A stretch of DNA of 64,000 nucleotides, from the NCBI GenBank assembly GCA_029204225.1, contig CM055107.1, forward strand, positions 46,169,294-46,233,293. Reading direction: 5' to 3'. Within the stretch, counting starts at the first letter, position 1; every line of letters starts with the position of its first letter. Source of the DNA: Diphasiastrum complanatum. Its lineage: Eukaryota; Streptophyta; Lycopodiopsida; Lycopodiales; Lycopodiaceae. Shown here one piece after another: positions 13,664 through 24,174 of the stretch. A program made the position numbers and the translations under genes. The notes under the pieces are model-generated. The model was not told the origin of the DNA. It made no database searches and saw only the letters and a list, made by a program, of their open reading frames with translations.

Positions 13664-14123
13664 CAAGATTTCTTTGGAACTTCCTAGTACATAGGTATGT
13701 GACTCCACCATTTTCACTACTACATGGGCCCCATGATTATCATGATGACAAATCTAGGCTCTCCAGATTCTTTGGGACTTCCTAGTATTGAGGTATGGGA
13801 CTGATCCATTTCACTAATGCATGGGCCCCATGATGACCCATGCTTTGAATGTTTACATACCTTGCTAATGAAAAGATCTCCTTTATATTTAACTTTCATA
13901 TGACTTCTATGTTTCAAGGGTGAATTTCTAGACATAAATTTAAAATACGGGACTTCCTAGTATTGAGGTATGGGACTGATCCATTTCACTAATGCATGGG
14001 CCCCATGATGACCCATGCTTTGAATGTTTACATACCTTGCTAATGAAAAGATCTCCTTTATATTTAACTTTCATATGACTTCTATGTTTCAAGGGTGAAT
14101 TTCTAGACATAAATTTAAAGTAT
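13664..14123. repeat. 175-bp tandem duplication (about 2.5 copies)
   Basis: Unit 1 (13774-13948) and unit 2 (13949-14123) are practically identical. Both start GGGACTTCCTAG and end AAATTTAAA. A third, diverged partial unit covers about 13664-13760 (ACTTCCTAGTACATAGG, then GGGCCCCATGAT). The near-identity of the two full units implies a recent duplication by unequal exchange or slippage. Open frames here on the minus strand are repeats of one shadow. Confidence 0.95.
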
Positions 14124-14310
14124 TTTATAATAAAAGTTTGATAATCTGACTTTCTTGAAGAACTTGACATATTTATCTTAAACCTTTTATATGCATAGTT
14201 TGTCTTTCCCTATTTCTTTGAACATCAAATAAGCAGGTTGACATGCATTGCCAAGATTAGAATTAAATAGCACAATTTTACTCAACATAAATAAATCATC
14301 AAACTATATA

Positions 14311-15240
14311 AGCATTCAACTTGATATGATGGTCGTTTTTTGGATTTCAAATAAAATACACCAAAATTCTGAATCCTTCATAGAATGTTTTAGGAAAATT
14401 TTAGTGAGGAGTGTAATTTGCAATGAGATTGAGGGTGCAAAGAAGATCCCACCCTCATCAAATGATGAAAAAGCCTCCATGATGATGTACATATCATTAT
14501 CGCATCTCACATGCATTTTGCAGGATCAACCTATGCCAAGTAGTAACTAAGGGTGCAAGTAGGGGCTCACCCTCCTCCAAAAATGCTTCTTAGTATTATC
14601 ATGTGGAATCACATAGAATCGAACTTGGGTGGGCGAGCTCACTCACCATGTGTTGGAAGATCTCCTCCATGAATGGAATAGCCTCCATTAAGTTGAATAA
14701 CTCATGGTGGCGACTCTTCTACTAAGAAGGTAGAACTTAAAAATGAACTTCATATAACTTTATTTGCCTTTGTAAGAGGCATGTGCCTTTGTAAGAGGCA
14801 AGGAGGCCCTTGAGGGATAATGCACTTGCAAATATTAGCATGATTGATAGTGCCCAACACCACCCTCATCCAATGGTGCAAAATGCTCTTTGATGGTGGA
14901 GAGATCATAATGACATCTCACAAGCATTTTGCACTCGTACATAAGGGTGGAGCCCTTACTATGCTCCCACCCTCGTTAAAAGGGACAAAAGGCTAATTGA
15001 AGGTGGGCCATCCTCATCCAAACGTTATGATGATGACAATGGGAAGATTAAGATGACATCTCACAAGCATTGTATATTGTTGAAAAAGTGTGCAATAAGC
15101 TCTCCCTCCTGGCTACACGCATTCTACATCGTTGAATTAGAGTACATGAGGTCTCTCTTCTCTGCCCACCCCAACATAGGGCCACCTTGTCTGTTCTCTT
15201 TTTTAAACAATCTAAGGTCCCTTTTGTTTTGTTGCAAAGG
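14311..15240. repeat. Diverged large duplication, copy 1
   Basis: The segment begins AGCATTCAACTTGATATGATGG. It carries CACTTGCAAAT and ATCCAATGGTGCAAAA near 14830-14880 and ends with CATAGGGCCACCTTGTCT and CTAAGGTCCC near 15175-15220. The same landmarks recur in order at 15668-16363. Within it, a motif around GACATCTCACAAGCATT occurs more than once. It is non-coding. Confidence 0.75.
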
Positions 15241-15310
15241 TTGACTCTCCTTGTTTCCCTTATGCATTCTAACCATGGTGCCCCTCATGGACATGTGCTA
15301 GGCACCTTGG

Positions 15311-15536
15311 ACTTGTTTTGTTATAGTAGTGTGGGACTTTCACCCACTTAAACTCCCTATAGGTCACACTATGCCACCAAATTAAGTTAGGTTCCTTATT
15401 ATTCCTAGTCACTATGCTCAACGACTTGTTTTGTTATAGAAGTCGTGTGGGACTTTCACCCACTAAAACTCCCTATAGGTCACTATGCCACCAAATTAAG
15501 TTAGGTCCCTTAACATGACTAGACACTATGCTCAAC
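15311..15536. repeat. 113-bp tandem duplication
   Basis: Copies 15311-15423 and 15424-15536 both run from ACTTGTTTTGTTATAG to CACTATGCTCAAC with a few differences and small indels. The duplication lies between the two copies of the larger duplication. Confidence 0.9.
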
Positions 15537-15667
15537 ATTGACGATGCTTTGGTTATCTATGGGGTAGGTATCCTCTACGGTCACTTGAACAAACTCTAGC
15601 CCAATTAGCCGAAAAATAAACCAACATTTCTCAAGGAATGATTGTTGATTGCCGACTATTTTGTAGC

Positions 15668-16363
15668 AGCATTCAACTTGATATGATGGTGTTTTCTTTA
15701 GCATTCAAATAAAATGTGCCAAGGATTTTGAACCTTTCATACAATGTTTTAGGACAAACATACTAAGTGAAGAAATCTCAATGGCATCTATCCAAAGTGT
15801 TCCAAAGTTGGATGAGGTTGTGGCCTTGCTTGCACCCTCAATGAAATGCAAAATTTGCTTCTCCCAAATTTACAAAGGACTTTGTCCATTTACATGAAGT
15901 TTGAGGACTCATTGAGATCTCCAACTAGAAAGGTGGACTTAAGAAGTGACATTAGTGCAACATCTAGTGAATTTATTTCCCTTTGGTGAAGGGAAGGCCT
16001 TGAGGGGCAATGCACTTGCAAATTTGATTATGTGGTCACCGGCACCCACATCCAATGGTGCAAAACGCTCTTTTAGAGCGGGGAGATCATGATGACATTT
16101 TACAACCATTTTGCATCGAAGAAGAAGTAGGGCCCCCACCCATATCGAAGGTGCAAAATGGTACTTGACATTGGGACATCCTCATCCAAAGGTGCACAAT
16201 GCTATTTGAAGGTGAGCAGATCATGGTGACATCTCACAACCATTCTTTCTTTGGCAAGGGTGTGATAAGGTCTCCCTGGTCTGTCCACCTGGGCATAGGG
16301 CCACCTTGTCTACTTGCTTTGTGACCCCACCTAAGGTCCCTTTATAGGCTTTTGTTTGCAGCA
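15668..16363. repeat. Diverged large duplication, copy 2, abutting the GRAS leader
   Basis: The landmarks match copy 1 in the same order: ATTCAACTTGATATGATGG, CACTTGCAAAT, CATCCAATGGTGCAAAA, CATAGGGCCACCTTGTCT and CTAAGGTCCCTTTATAGG. The copy ends about 1.1 kb upstream of the GRAS start codon, so part of the gene's proximal promoter appears to be repeat-derived. Confidence 0.75.
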
Positions 16364-17351
16364 GGTAGTTAATTGTCAGTGCATATCCAAAATCCAAAAT
16401 CTTGCTTCCTGCCACCCGACCTCCACTGCACTGCACTGCACGCTTGCCACAGTTTAGCAGTGCACACTTTCTTCTCTTCTTCTCTTCTTCTCTTCTGCAC
16501 TGCCCACCATCAGGATCCAGCACAGCACTAGGTGTGTATGTACATCTGTAGTCTGTTGGATTCTGGAATTCCAATCCCATTTCCAGGCTCTGTAGACTGC
16601 AGTCTGTGGCTGTGGCTGTGTGATTCTTCATACCACTCCATCCCTTCCCTGCAGACTGCGATCTGTGCACTCTCAGTATTCTTCTTGAGTGATGTGCCGG
16701 CTGCCCACTTCCAAGTTCCCTCCTTCCGTATTCAGTCTTCACCAGGCAGTGCCCAATTTCTAAATCCGGCATTCTGAGGTGTCTCCTCAGTCCTGACTCC
16801 TGAGTCTTCGAGTCCTCTCGAGTCTCTTTTCTCAGTTTGTGCCTGCGGTTTGCAGTCTGAGGAGCATGCACCTTGCACCTACTCTTTCTGACGCTTCGTA
16901 TGTCTTCTTTAGCTTCTGCTCCAGCTATGTGCACAAGATAAGATTGCCCAATAGCCTGCCTGCACTTTCTCTGGAAAGCCTTCTCATCTCACAGCTACTG
17001 GGGAGTCCTGACTGCAGTCTGGAGTCTTGTGAGCATGCTGAAATCAATCTGCAATTCAAGTTCAGTTGCTCCAAAAAAGCCAGTGTGAAAGATACGCGAC
17101 ACCGTTGCAAGAGAAGTTTAAAGCTGCCGAAGGAAATGGGAGCCTTTCTTCTACTACTTTCATCTCCAAATCAGAAGTCTGAAGCACTCACTATCTTGAC
17201 ATAGTGTCTGGAGTCAACAAAAGATCAGCCAATTCAGCAAACTAGCTGTGAATTGCTTTTTAAAATCCTTTGATTTCGTTCTCACTTTCTGGGAATTCTG
17301 TACTGCAGTAGTCCATCTAGACACCACGCGTTATCACTTTCTAGCTGAGAC

Positions 17352-17393
<42 letters not shown>

Positions 17394-17468
17394 CTGCCAC
17401 TATTTCCTGTTGCGTAGGACACGGTCTTTGATCCGCAGTGACAGGCTGCGTTATCTGTGTGGGATAGA
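16364..17468 (+). promoter_or_regulatory. GRAS gene upstream and leader region
   Basis: This region is less AT-rich than its surroundings, with pyrimidine-rich blocks (TTCTCTTC repeats at 16468-16495, a pure CT run at 17354-17388) typical of plant 5' leaders. CTTTATAGG at about 16339 is the only TATA-like word close upstream. The palindrome-like ACTGCAGTCT recurs at about 16595 and 17010, with related forms at 16641 and 16850. Transcription start and any leader intron cannot be fixed from sequence. The 237-codon minus-strand open frame at 16934-16221 has no motif and is treated as chance. Confidence 0.5.
17390..17431 (+). promoter_or_regulatory. Upstream ORF in the GRAS leader (13 aa)
   Basis: An ATG in excellent context (CCATGGCT) directly follows the CT run. 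It encodes 13 residues, MAATISCCVGHGL, ending in TGA at 17431, 37 bp before the GRAS ATG. If the transcript includes it, ribosomes would meet it first and it could reduce GRAS translation. Whether it is transcribed is inferred. Confidence 0.5.
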
Positions 17469-19487
17469 ATGTCTGCTGACATATACACTCATACTATGCT
17501 GGCTTCCACGGTGCTTGTGCCAGAAATGGAAAACAATCAAATTGTAGCTTCACCACGAGCTGCTAACTGTAAGACAGTACGGGGTTGGCAACCTGCTTTG
17601 CTATCCTGTGAAAATGCCAAAAGCAGCCTAATTTCAGATGAAGCTCAAAGCGCTAGTACTGGGGGAAAAGAAAACAAGCCAACACTTTCAGAGCCCACAT
17701 CCGTTCTGGACTTGAGAGGAAGTCCTAGCAACAGTTCTAATAGCATTGTAGCAAGCTCCAATTCTGAAACTGAATCTGGCGATGGCCGAATAGCCTGTCA
17801 TTCCTCTACGTTAACCAGCAGGGACGACGACTCAAGTTGGGTGGAGTGCATATTTCCTGATTATGTCCCCCCATTAAGTGTAATTCCTTCTCTGGATGAT
17901 GAAAGACAAACTGTCGTAATCAGTGGGGGAAACTTGATGGAAGAGGTCATCCAATTTCACAATGACTTCTCTATGGATGGAGACATAGATGGCGGCGTTG
18001 GTATGCTTCAACATCAGCTATATCCACTTGAATTGGGCGATCTTTCTGTTTGCGGAGTTCTACCCTACGTGTTGCCTCCTTTCCCAGATTTCAACATGCA
18101 GGATCATCCGAAGAACATCACTGACAGCAATTATCTTTCGAACAGGTTGGGCTTTTCACATGATTGGGTTTCAAGTATTCACCATACTTGTATGTCAATG
18201 GCCGAGATTATGACGCCTCTTGAGGCCAATGCGGATAGCAGCTATGGCTGTAGTGGAAGTTGGGAAGCTTCGTCAGTAATAGATGAGTCGAAATTTGCTA
18301 CTGCAGCCATGCCCAGTCCAGCGGTAACAGAGAGCAAGGATAGCATCAGTATTGTTCAGCTGATACAGGAGGTCCAGGAGGAAAATGGCCTTCAAATAGT
18401 GCATCTGCTCCTAGGTTGTGTGGAAGCAATCAAAGTTGGTGACTTACAGCTTGCCAGGTTGATGCTCAGCAGGCTACAAACATTGTCTTCCTCACTGGGA
18501 AATCCAATTCAGCGACTCGCCGTGTATTTTACTGATGCGCTCATTGAGCAAATGACACCTATTCCTATGATGGATAGCTCCAGCCCTATTGAGAAGCCTT
18601 TGCTCTGCTCGGCCGTGGATAGACAACTAGCCTATCAAGCATTCTACCAGACACTTCCTTTCATAAAGTTTGTGCATCTGACTGCAAACCAGGCAATTCT
18701 TGAATCTGTCAGAGAAAATTCCTGCATTCACGTTGTAGATTTGGATGTGAAACAAGGGCTGCAATGGTCAAGCTTTATTCAAAGTCTGGCAATGAGACCT
18801 GAAGGGGCTGTATTTCTGAAACTAACTGCTGTAGGACCTGATGAAGATGTCTTGCAGCAAACAGGACGCCGGCTCCTTGAGTTTGCAAGGTCGTTGCAAG
18901 TCCCTTTTCAATTTAACGGAATTGCATCTACTATCGATAATCTTTATCCTGCCATGTTCGAAATAGAAAAGGATGACATTCTGGCTGTGAGTTGCCCTTT
19001 TGTCCTACATCAGCTGCTGAAAAATCAGCAAGAGCTACAACGAGTGCTATCCATGATCAAGTCCATGAGCCCCACGATCGTCGCGGTTCTTGAAGTTGAG
19101 GCAAATCACACCAACTCCTTTGAGGACAGATTTGTGGAGTCTCTGCATTATTACAGTGCTATATTTGACGCCTTAGAATATACTCTCGACCGTGAAGATG
19201 ACGGTCGGCTAAGTATAGAAAGTATTCACCTTGCTTCTGAGGTGAGGAATGTGATGGCTCCGGAAGGTTCTGAGAGCGTGATTAGGCATATGAGAAGCGA
19301 GTGCTGGCGAGGATTTCTAAGTTGGGCAGGCTTGAGGGATCTGTCTTTCAGTTACTCAGCTATCTATCAAGCCAGGCTTTTCTTGAGCATGTATTCTTCC
19401 TCTTACAAAATATGTGAGGAAGGATTCGCTCTAACTCTGGGCTGGCACGACACTCCAATGGTATCAGTTTCCACCTGGACTTGCTGA
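17469..19487 (+). CDS. GRAS-family transcriptional regulator
   Basis: An intact single-exon ORF of 672 codons. The frame is open a little upstream, but the first ATG is at 17469 (AGAATGTCTGCT); other in-frame ATGs at 17496 and 17526 are possible starts. Residues 1-294 are variable and acidic/serine-rich, with no DELLA, SH2-like or other named motif visible. The GRAS domain covers about 295-672. It has leucine-heptad region I from IVQLIQEV, TANQAILES at 405-413, a VHIID-type core IHVVD at 420-424 followed by KQGLQW, LHR II and a PFYRE-like region around 551-570 (RFVESLHYYSAIFDALE), EGSESVIRH at about 599, and the SAW region ending LGWHDTPMVSVSTW. GRAS proteins are plant nuclear co-regulators. 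By eye the core resembles the DELLA/RAM1/NSP2 side of the family, but subfamily is not assignable. No frameshift or lost core motif, so it is probably functional. Confidence 0.93.
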   Translation: MSADIYTHTMLASTVLVPEMENNQIVASPRAANCKTVRGWQPALLSCENAKSSLISDEAQSASTGGKENKPTLSEPTSVLDLRGSPSNSSNSIVASSNSETESGDGRIACHSSTLTSRDDDSSWVECIFPDYVPPLSVIPSLDDERQTVVISGGNLMEEVIQFHNDFSMDGDIDGGVGMLQHQLYPLELGDLSVCGVLPYVLPPFPDFNMQDHPKNITDSNYLSNRLGFSHDWVSSIHHTCMSMAEIMTPLEANADSSYGCSGSWEASSVIDESKFATAAMPSPAVTESKDSISIVQLIQEVQEENGLQIVHLLLGCVEAIKVGDLQLARLMLSRLQTLSSSLGNPIQRLAVYFTDALIEQMTPIPMMDSSSPIEKPLLCSAVDRQLAYQAFYQTLPFIKFVHLTANQAILESVRENSCIHVVDLDVKQGLQWSSFIQSLAMRPEGAVFLKLTAVGPDEDVLQQTGRRLLEFARSLQVPFQFNGIASTIDNLYPAMFEIEKDDILAVSCPFVLHQLLKNQQELQRVLSMIKSMSPTIVAVLEVEANHTNSFEDRFVESLHYYSAIFDALEYTLDREDDGRLSIESIHLASEVRNVMAPEGSESVIRHMRSECWRGFLSWAGLRDLSFSYSAIYQARLFLSMYSSSYKICEEGFALTLGWHDTPMVSVSTWTC

Positions 19488-21599
19488 TCGCACATTTGCT
19501 TGCGACTGATCGGCTGCATGTACAGATTTTCAACTCTCCGAGCTTTTTCTTACAGGTAGTTACTGACAAGAACCTGTGATGTGTGAACACCTCTACTCCA
19601 TGTTGATGTAACATAATGCCATACGCTTTTTATAAAGCTTGAGATGCCAATTTCGGATAGCGATGGTCTAATCACTTTGCTGAGCAACGCCTAGTAGGTG
19701 CATGTTTGCGTGGCGTTTTGTTGTTATTATAGTTATATAAACCTTGGAATGTATTCTCATGATTGTCTCGCTATATCCTCTACAGATTGATCAGCAGTAT
19801 AGAGCAGCTCAAAATTTTTGCATTTCTCCCACCCTGTAAACTCAAAAGAGCAAAAGGTCTTCCATACTCACTTGAACCCATGAAGTAGTTCTTGCAATCA
19901 GCTTCTTGCAACTTCTGTCTTACTATTGATTTTTGTCACCGGGGTTACATAGTTGATTACTTTTTGGCGCACAATGATTCTCGCAAACCTTTCTCAATTA
20001 TGGTAAAACTAATCAGTAATTCTATTTATAATTGTCAATATTGCTGGAGATCAACAGACTTTTATGATATCAATTGCAAAAAATCAGGGAGTCTGATCCA
20101 AATAAGTTGTAACATGAACAACTGATCAAATTTGTAGTAACAAGGGCAACAATAACCTTAAGGGATTCACCTTCCAATCAGCAGACGTTGTGTATGTGAT
20201 CCTTTATGCAGGTTGTTTGAATGGGATCAAGCATATCAAGAGGTTGTAGTTGGTATACACAATATTGGAGAAGAATCTACAATCCATGCACATGTAAATA
20301 ATGCTGACTTGTATTCTTGATTATCAAGTCACACCAATACATCTAAATCAGCTACTTGTCTACAAATTGAGAGTGGGCCAAATCTTCCAAGCAGCTTACA
20401 CTTTCTACAAAGCTACTTTTCATACTCAATACCAGTAATTACATGGATAGAGAATATTGGCAGCAGATCAAAGAAAGCCAACGAATTCTACATAAATAAC
20501 AAGTTCTATATGAAAATCACATCTTGGTTTCCAAGGGGAGGCTCGAACCTAAGACCAACGAATGGCCTAAGCACACCAACACACCATTAGAAGTCAAGAA
20601 TGTAAGTAAGAAAATTTAGGAAATAACACATGAATAAAATCAAAATAAAAAATAGTAACATTGATATTGAACCTTGAATGATACATTAGGCATCAAGAAA
20701 AAAAAAATTGATACTATCCTACTATGAAAGAATGATTTCAGCATCATTTTAGAAGGTTTTCTTCTCACTAGATCCAAATTCATGGGCTAGTAAGATGAGA
20801 GAAATGCCATTTCTAAGGGAATGAATAACAATTGCAACTTGTATAATTGAGAACGTCCCAATTAATCCTACTTTGGTAAGAGATAAAAAACAGTCAAAGC
20901 TATTGTACCTCTCTAATCTCATGCTTTTCCCTTGGCATGATCACTCATTTGGTTGTGAATATGCATTTTCTCCGAAATATTTCTCACTGAAACTAAGCCA
21001 TTCCTTTGTGTAATTAGTTACAACAATGAAATCCTCTTAAATTTTTAAGTGTGGCTTCACATAGTTGCTTGGTATGTGAGAGTGAGCATGAATGCTCTCC
21101 TCCCATTGGTTGAAGCCACCACTTAAGTGACCCTCCTGCCTTTCATGTAGGGTGAGACTTAAGTTTTATTACATTGACGCCCCCATGGTACACGTAAATA
21201 GAATGTTAACTTTAATCAGTTATATTAGAGATACGTAATGATAAGCTTGATAGCACTATATAGATGTAGTATTATTTTTAGTTGTCAAGTTGCACGTTTG
21301 GGTATTGCCAAGAATTTTTTGGATACAGTCTTCGACAGTGTGTGTACTAGCAACTTTGATAATGATGGATGTACAAAGGCTAGGTGTATTTGTGAGCTCC
21401 CCTCTCTATTGTGTTTTCTACTTCCGCTTTGTGCTAATAATTGATTATGTGATTTCTATTAAAGTAGGATATGATGTTGGATGATTACAAGTCATGACGA
21501 ATAAATCTAGTATCTAGACTCTCCATTCGTACATATTGGTTTGGAGCTTTTTGGTGTAGAAGACCCCAAAAGTTCATGAGAGTGCTGTGTAGGATTCGA
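19488..21599. other. GRAS 3' flank and intergenic DNA
   Basis: The first 300-400 bp presumably hold the 3' UTR; TGTAACATAATG and T-rich runs near 19610-19740 are plausible polyadenylation context, but there is no clear AATAAA. The rest is AT-rich with no gene or repeat structure that I can support. Confidence 0.45.
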
Positions 21600-21629
21600 T
21601 AAAGTAAAGTTTTTTGTTTCTTCTACCCA

Positions 21630-22440
21630 TGATCCAACAAAATGGTAGCACATGGTGTGCTACTGCTACTCTTTTAATGCCACTACATGAGTTTTTAAGA
21701 ACAAGAATTGTGGTTTGATGGATACTTAAAATTTGACTATCCATCAAATTCTAAATAGGAACCACAAAATACATTGAACTAAATATGGGTTTAATTTTTT
21801 TTTTTTGTTTAAAATGTTCTTGAAGTTGTAAAAGTTAGCATGCCGGCGTGCTAGCTTGCAAATTTTTTGTTTCAAGAAAATGAAGTTTTTTTGAAGAACT
21901 TTTTGAAAAAATAAATTTCTTTTTGAAGCTGATTGGGCTAGCATGTTAATGTTCTAGCCGAGTAAATTATAAAATAGAAAAGGTATTTTGACACATTTGA
22001 GAACCAAATTTTGAGTAAAAATATTATTTCGGAATATTTATTTCAACCTCCAAACATAGTAAGCCACCTAAGTAATTAAACAACCGTTTAAAAAAAAATT
22101 GCAAATTTTAAAGATAGCATGCTGGCGTGCTATATGAAATGAGAAATTTTTGCAGCCTCCAAGGATAGCACGCCGGCGTGCTAAGCGTCTCGCCGAAATT
22201 ATTATTTTTTTTCAAGCTTGGAGCGGTATCCTTGGAGGCTAAAAAAAAAAAATAATTTCAAACTTTTTTTACTTTGTGGGATTTTTAACTATGTACCAAA
22301 CCACATTCTTAATAATAAACATGGAAGTAGTAGCATAAAATAGGTGGCACACCATGTGCTATCTTTTTGTTGAATGATGGCAAGAAAGAAACTTGCAAAA
22401 CGCGCAAAAAATTTACTTGCAAAATGCCAAGGCCCGCTAC
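21630..22440. mobile_element. Non-coding element with inverted ends and internal palindromes
   Basis: The end regions are inverted relatives. ATCCAACAAAATGGTAGCAC, AATGCCACTAC and TGTGGTTTGATGGATACTTAAAA on the left (21631-21740) are mirrored on the right (22385-22270). Each end carries a near-palindrome (TAGCACATGGTGTGCTA at 21646, TGGCACACCATGTGCTA at 22345). Inside lie TAGCATGCCGGCGTGCTA (21836), a decayed form (21939), TAGCATGCTGGCGTGCTA (22115) and TAGCACGCCGGCGTGCTA (22166). There is no coding capacity. It is best read as a non-autonomous DNA transposon or other fold-back. The end region recurs at 8.54-8.64 kb. Confidence 0.65.
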
Positions 22441-23089
22441 AACCCATAGAGAATCGTGAAAGATTATACAAAAGGGAACTTAGTTCAATGTGCTATCATC
22501 AAAGATCTATGAATGACAACTTAGACCAACATTAATGCAAATGTTAACTTAAGCCAATGTGGTAGACTACGACACGATGTGTGAAGAGCGCTTTTTTATA
22601 AGGTAAAATTGAAAATGGGGCACGGGGGTCGAAGTCGGACCCTCGAGCTCGAAAGAAACCTCGGAATAAACCCTCGTCACTATAAACGATCTTTTCAGAG
22701 GATTATAATGGTGATTATTTTGAGGTCCCCTATATTTTCAAAACGAAAATCACTTTGCTTTCTAAGGTTTATAACTAGAGTTATTATGAGGTCCAAGACG
22801 TTTTAAATTACTCTGCTGACTGAGGGTAATACCGAGGCTAATAAAGTTTAGGTCACCTTGATATAAGCTCTAAAATATTCCAGAACCGAAATGGATGGTA
22901 TTTTTGAGAATAGTTGTTTATTAACACATTGAATTTGATTTTCTGTCAACATTAGGGGCCATTTACACAAGTGAAAATAGAAAATGATGTATCATAACAA
23001 TATCATAATCACATATTGTGTACTCACATATTCAACGTCTATCTATTGTGACAACCAAAGCACAAGGGTAATTTCTTTGGTTTAATGCA
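22441..23089. other. Unassigned spacer
   Basis: No gene is seen. The frame at 22609-22806 shows no motif. GC-richer sequence around 22615-22680 stands out locally but is unexplained. Confidence 0.4.
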
Positions 23090-23260
23090 GGACAGGGTCT
23101 ATGGCAGTAGATTACTTCACCAAGGGGCACTATCTTAGATTTTACAATCAGCTAAATCTGAAGATCGAATCTTTTCAGGATCCACATTAAGGGGGAGTGT
23201 TGGAATTCTAAGCTCAAGCCCAATTCCTTCAGGTAATGAGCATCTATTCTTGAAAACAAT
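23090..23260 (+). pseudogene. Copia 3' end: RNase H tail, polypurine tract, LTR start
   Basis: Plus-strand translation gives ADYFTK-like sequence (VDYFTKGHYL near 23105), the conserved end of copia RNase H. It is followed by the polypurine tract AAGGGGGAG at 23189-23197 and an LTR start, TGTTGGAATTC, at 23198. The same 3' end recurs at 32390-32475. Only the first few tens of bases of the LTR are present before copia integrase sequence resumes, so the copies are rearranged. Confidence 0.8.
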
Positions 23261-23399
23261 CGATGATCTTTGCATCTGCAGGAGCTTCGACAAGACGCCA
23301 GATCTTGTTCTTCATCAATGAATTATACTTAACATGCATGGCAGAATGCCAGTTGTCTGCATTCGAACTCGACAATGCTTCTGTTACTAAAGTGGTACT

Positions 23400-24174
23400 T
23401 TGAAGTTTTTCATGCAGTTCAATGCATCATCAGCAAAATCGACCCAGAGAAGAATCAAAGCTCTACGCTCTTATGCAGGGAGAGTATTTATCTCCAACAA
23501 ATTCAAAGACTTCTGCAAGGCAATCAGAATACAACAACATCTTACAACAAACTCACCTTAGTCCAATGGTTCAGCTAAATGGAAGACTCATTCACTCATT
23601 GAGAGTGCCAAGGGCCCCTGCATCTCTTCCAAAGAAGTTTTGGGCAGAAGTTGTTACTACAACAACCTACCTTCAAAGTTGATCCATTTCAGAGGCCTTG
23701 AATGGCAAGACACCTTATGAGGTGTGGACAAGATCAAAGCCATCACTCACAAATATCCGAGTGTTTGGATGCAGTTCTTCCAGTAAGATCTCTGCTAATC
23801 TACATAAATTTTTGACCCAAGGATCAAGTAGTCAAATTCGGATACAAAGGTCAAACAACAACAGATCGATTTTCATTGGCTATTCCACATACCTGAAGAC
23901 ATACAAGGTCTACAACCTAGACACTCAGAAAGCATACACATGTAGAGATGTCATTTTTGTGGAATACCAATTTTTTCCCGCAAGGGAAAAGCTACAGCAA
24001 AATCCGACCCAAGGGTCGAACTTTCAAAATTCTATACGGACTCAAAAAATGAGTTAGAACCTCATCGGATCGAACAACATCAAAGCATCGAATTTCAACA
24101 CAGAAGATCTAATCGATTCAAACAGCCTCCATCCCTATTCATGGATGATCCGACCTGCTACTTTGTGCAGGAAC
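23400..24174 (+). pseudogene. Copia integrase fragment, left part of an interrupted element
   Basis: A frame-broken copia integrase core starts near 23445. It includes RVFISNKFKDFCK and SPQSNG words in one frame and KKFWAEVV in another. An open stretch at 23698-24057 follows with LNGKTPYEVWTRSKPS, IRVFGCSS and FIGYSTYLKTYKVYNLDT, the usual end of integrase and start of the linker. A stop follows, then more linker up to 24174. There the non-coding LTR array begins; copia pol sequence resumes at 32043. Catalytic residues cannot be traced in one frame. Confidence 0.8.

Noticed and set aside
16221-16934. 237-codon open frame on the minus strand upstream of the GRAS gene
   Set aside because: It overlaps the GRAS leader, is basic and low in hydrophobic order, shows no motif, and runs through duplicated repeat and pyrimidine-rich DNA. 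A chance frame in GC-richer sequence is simpler.
17457-17468. Extension of the GRAS protein upstream to 17457
   Set aside because: The codon at 17457 is GTG, not ATG. Plant translation would begin at the ATG at 17469, so four residues were removed.
20525-20590. tRNA-like B box (complement AGGTTCGAGCCTCCCC) suggesting a tRNA gene or SINE
   Set aside because: No A box at proper spacing, no cloverleaf, and no poly(A) or flanking duplication could be found.
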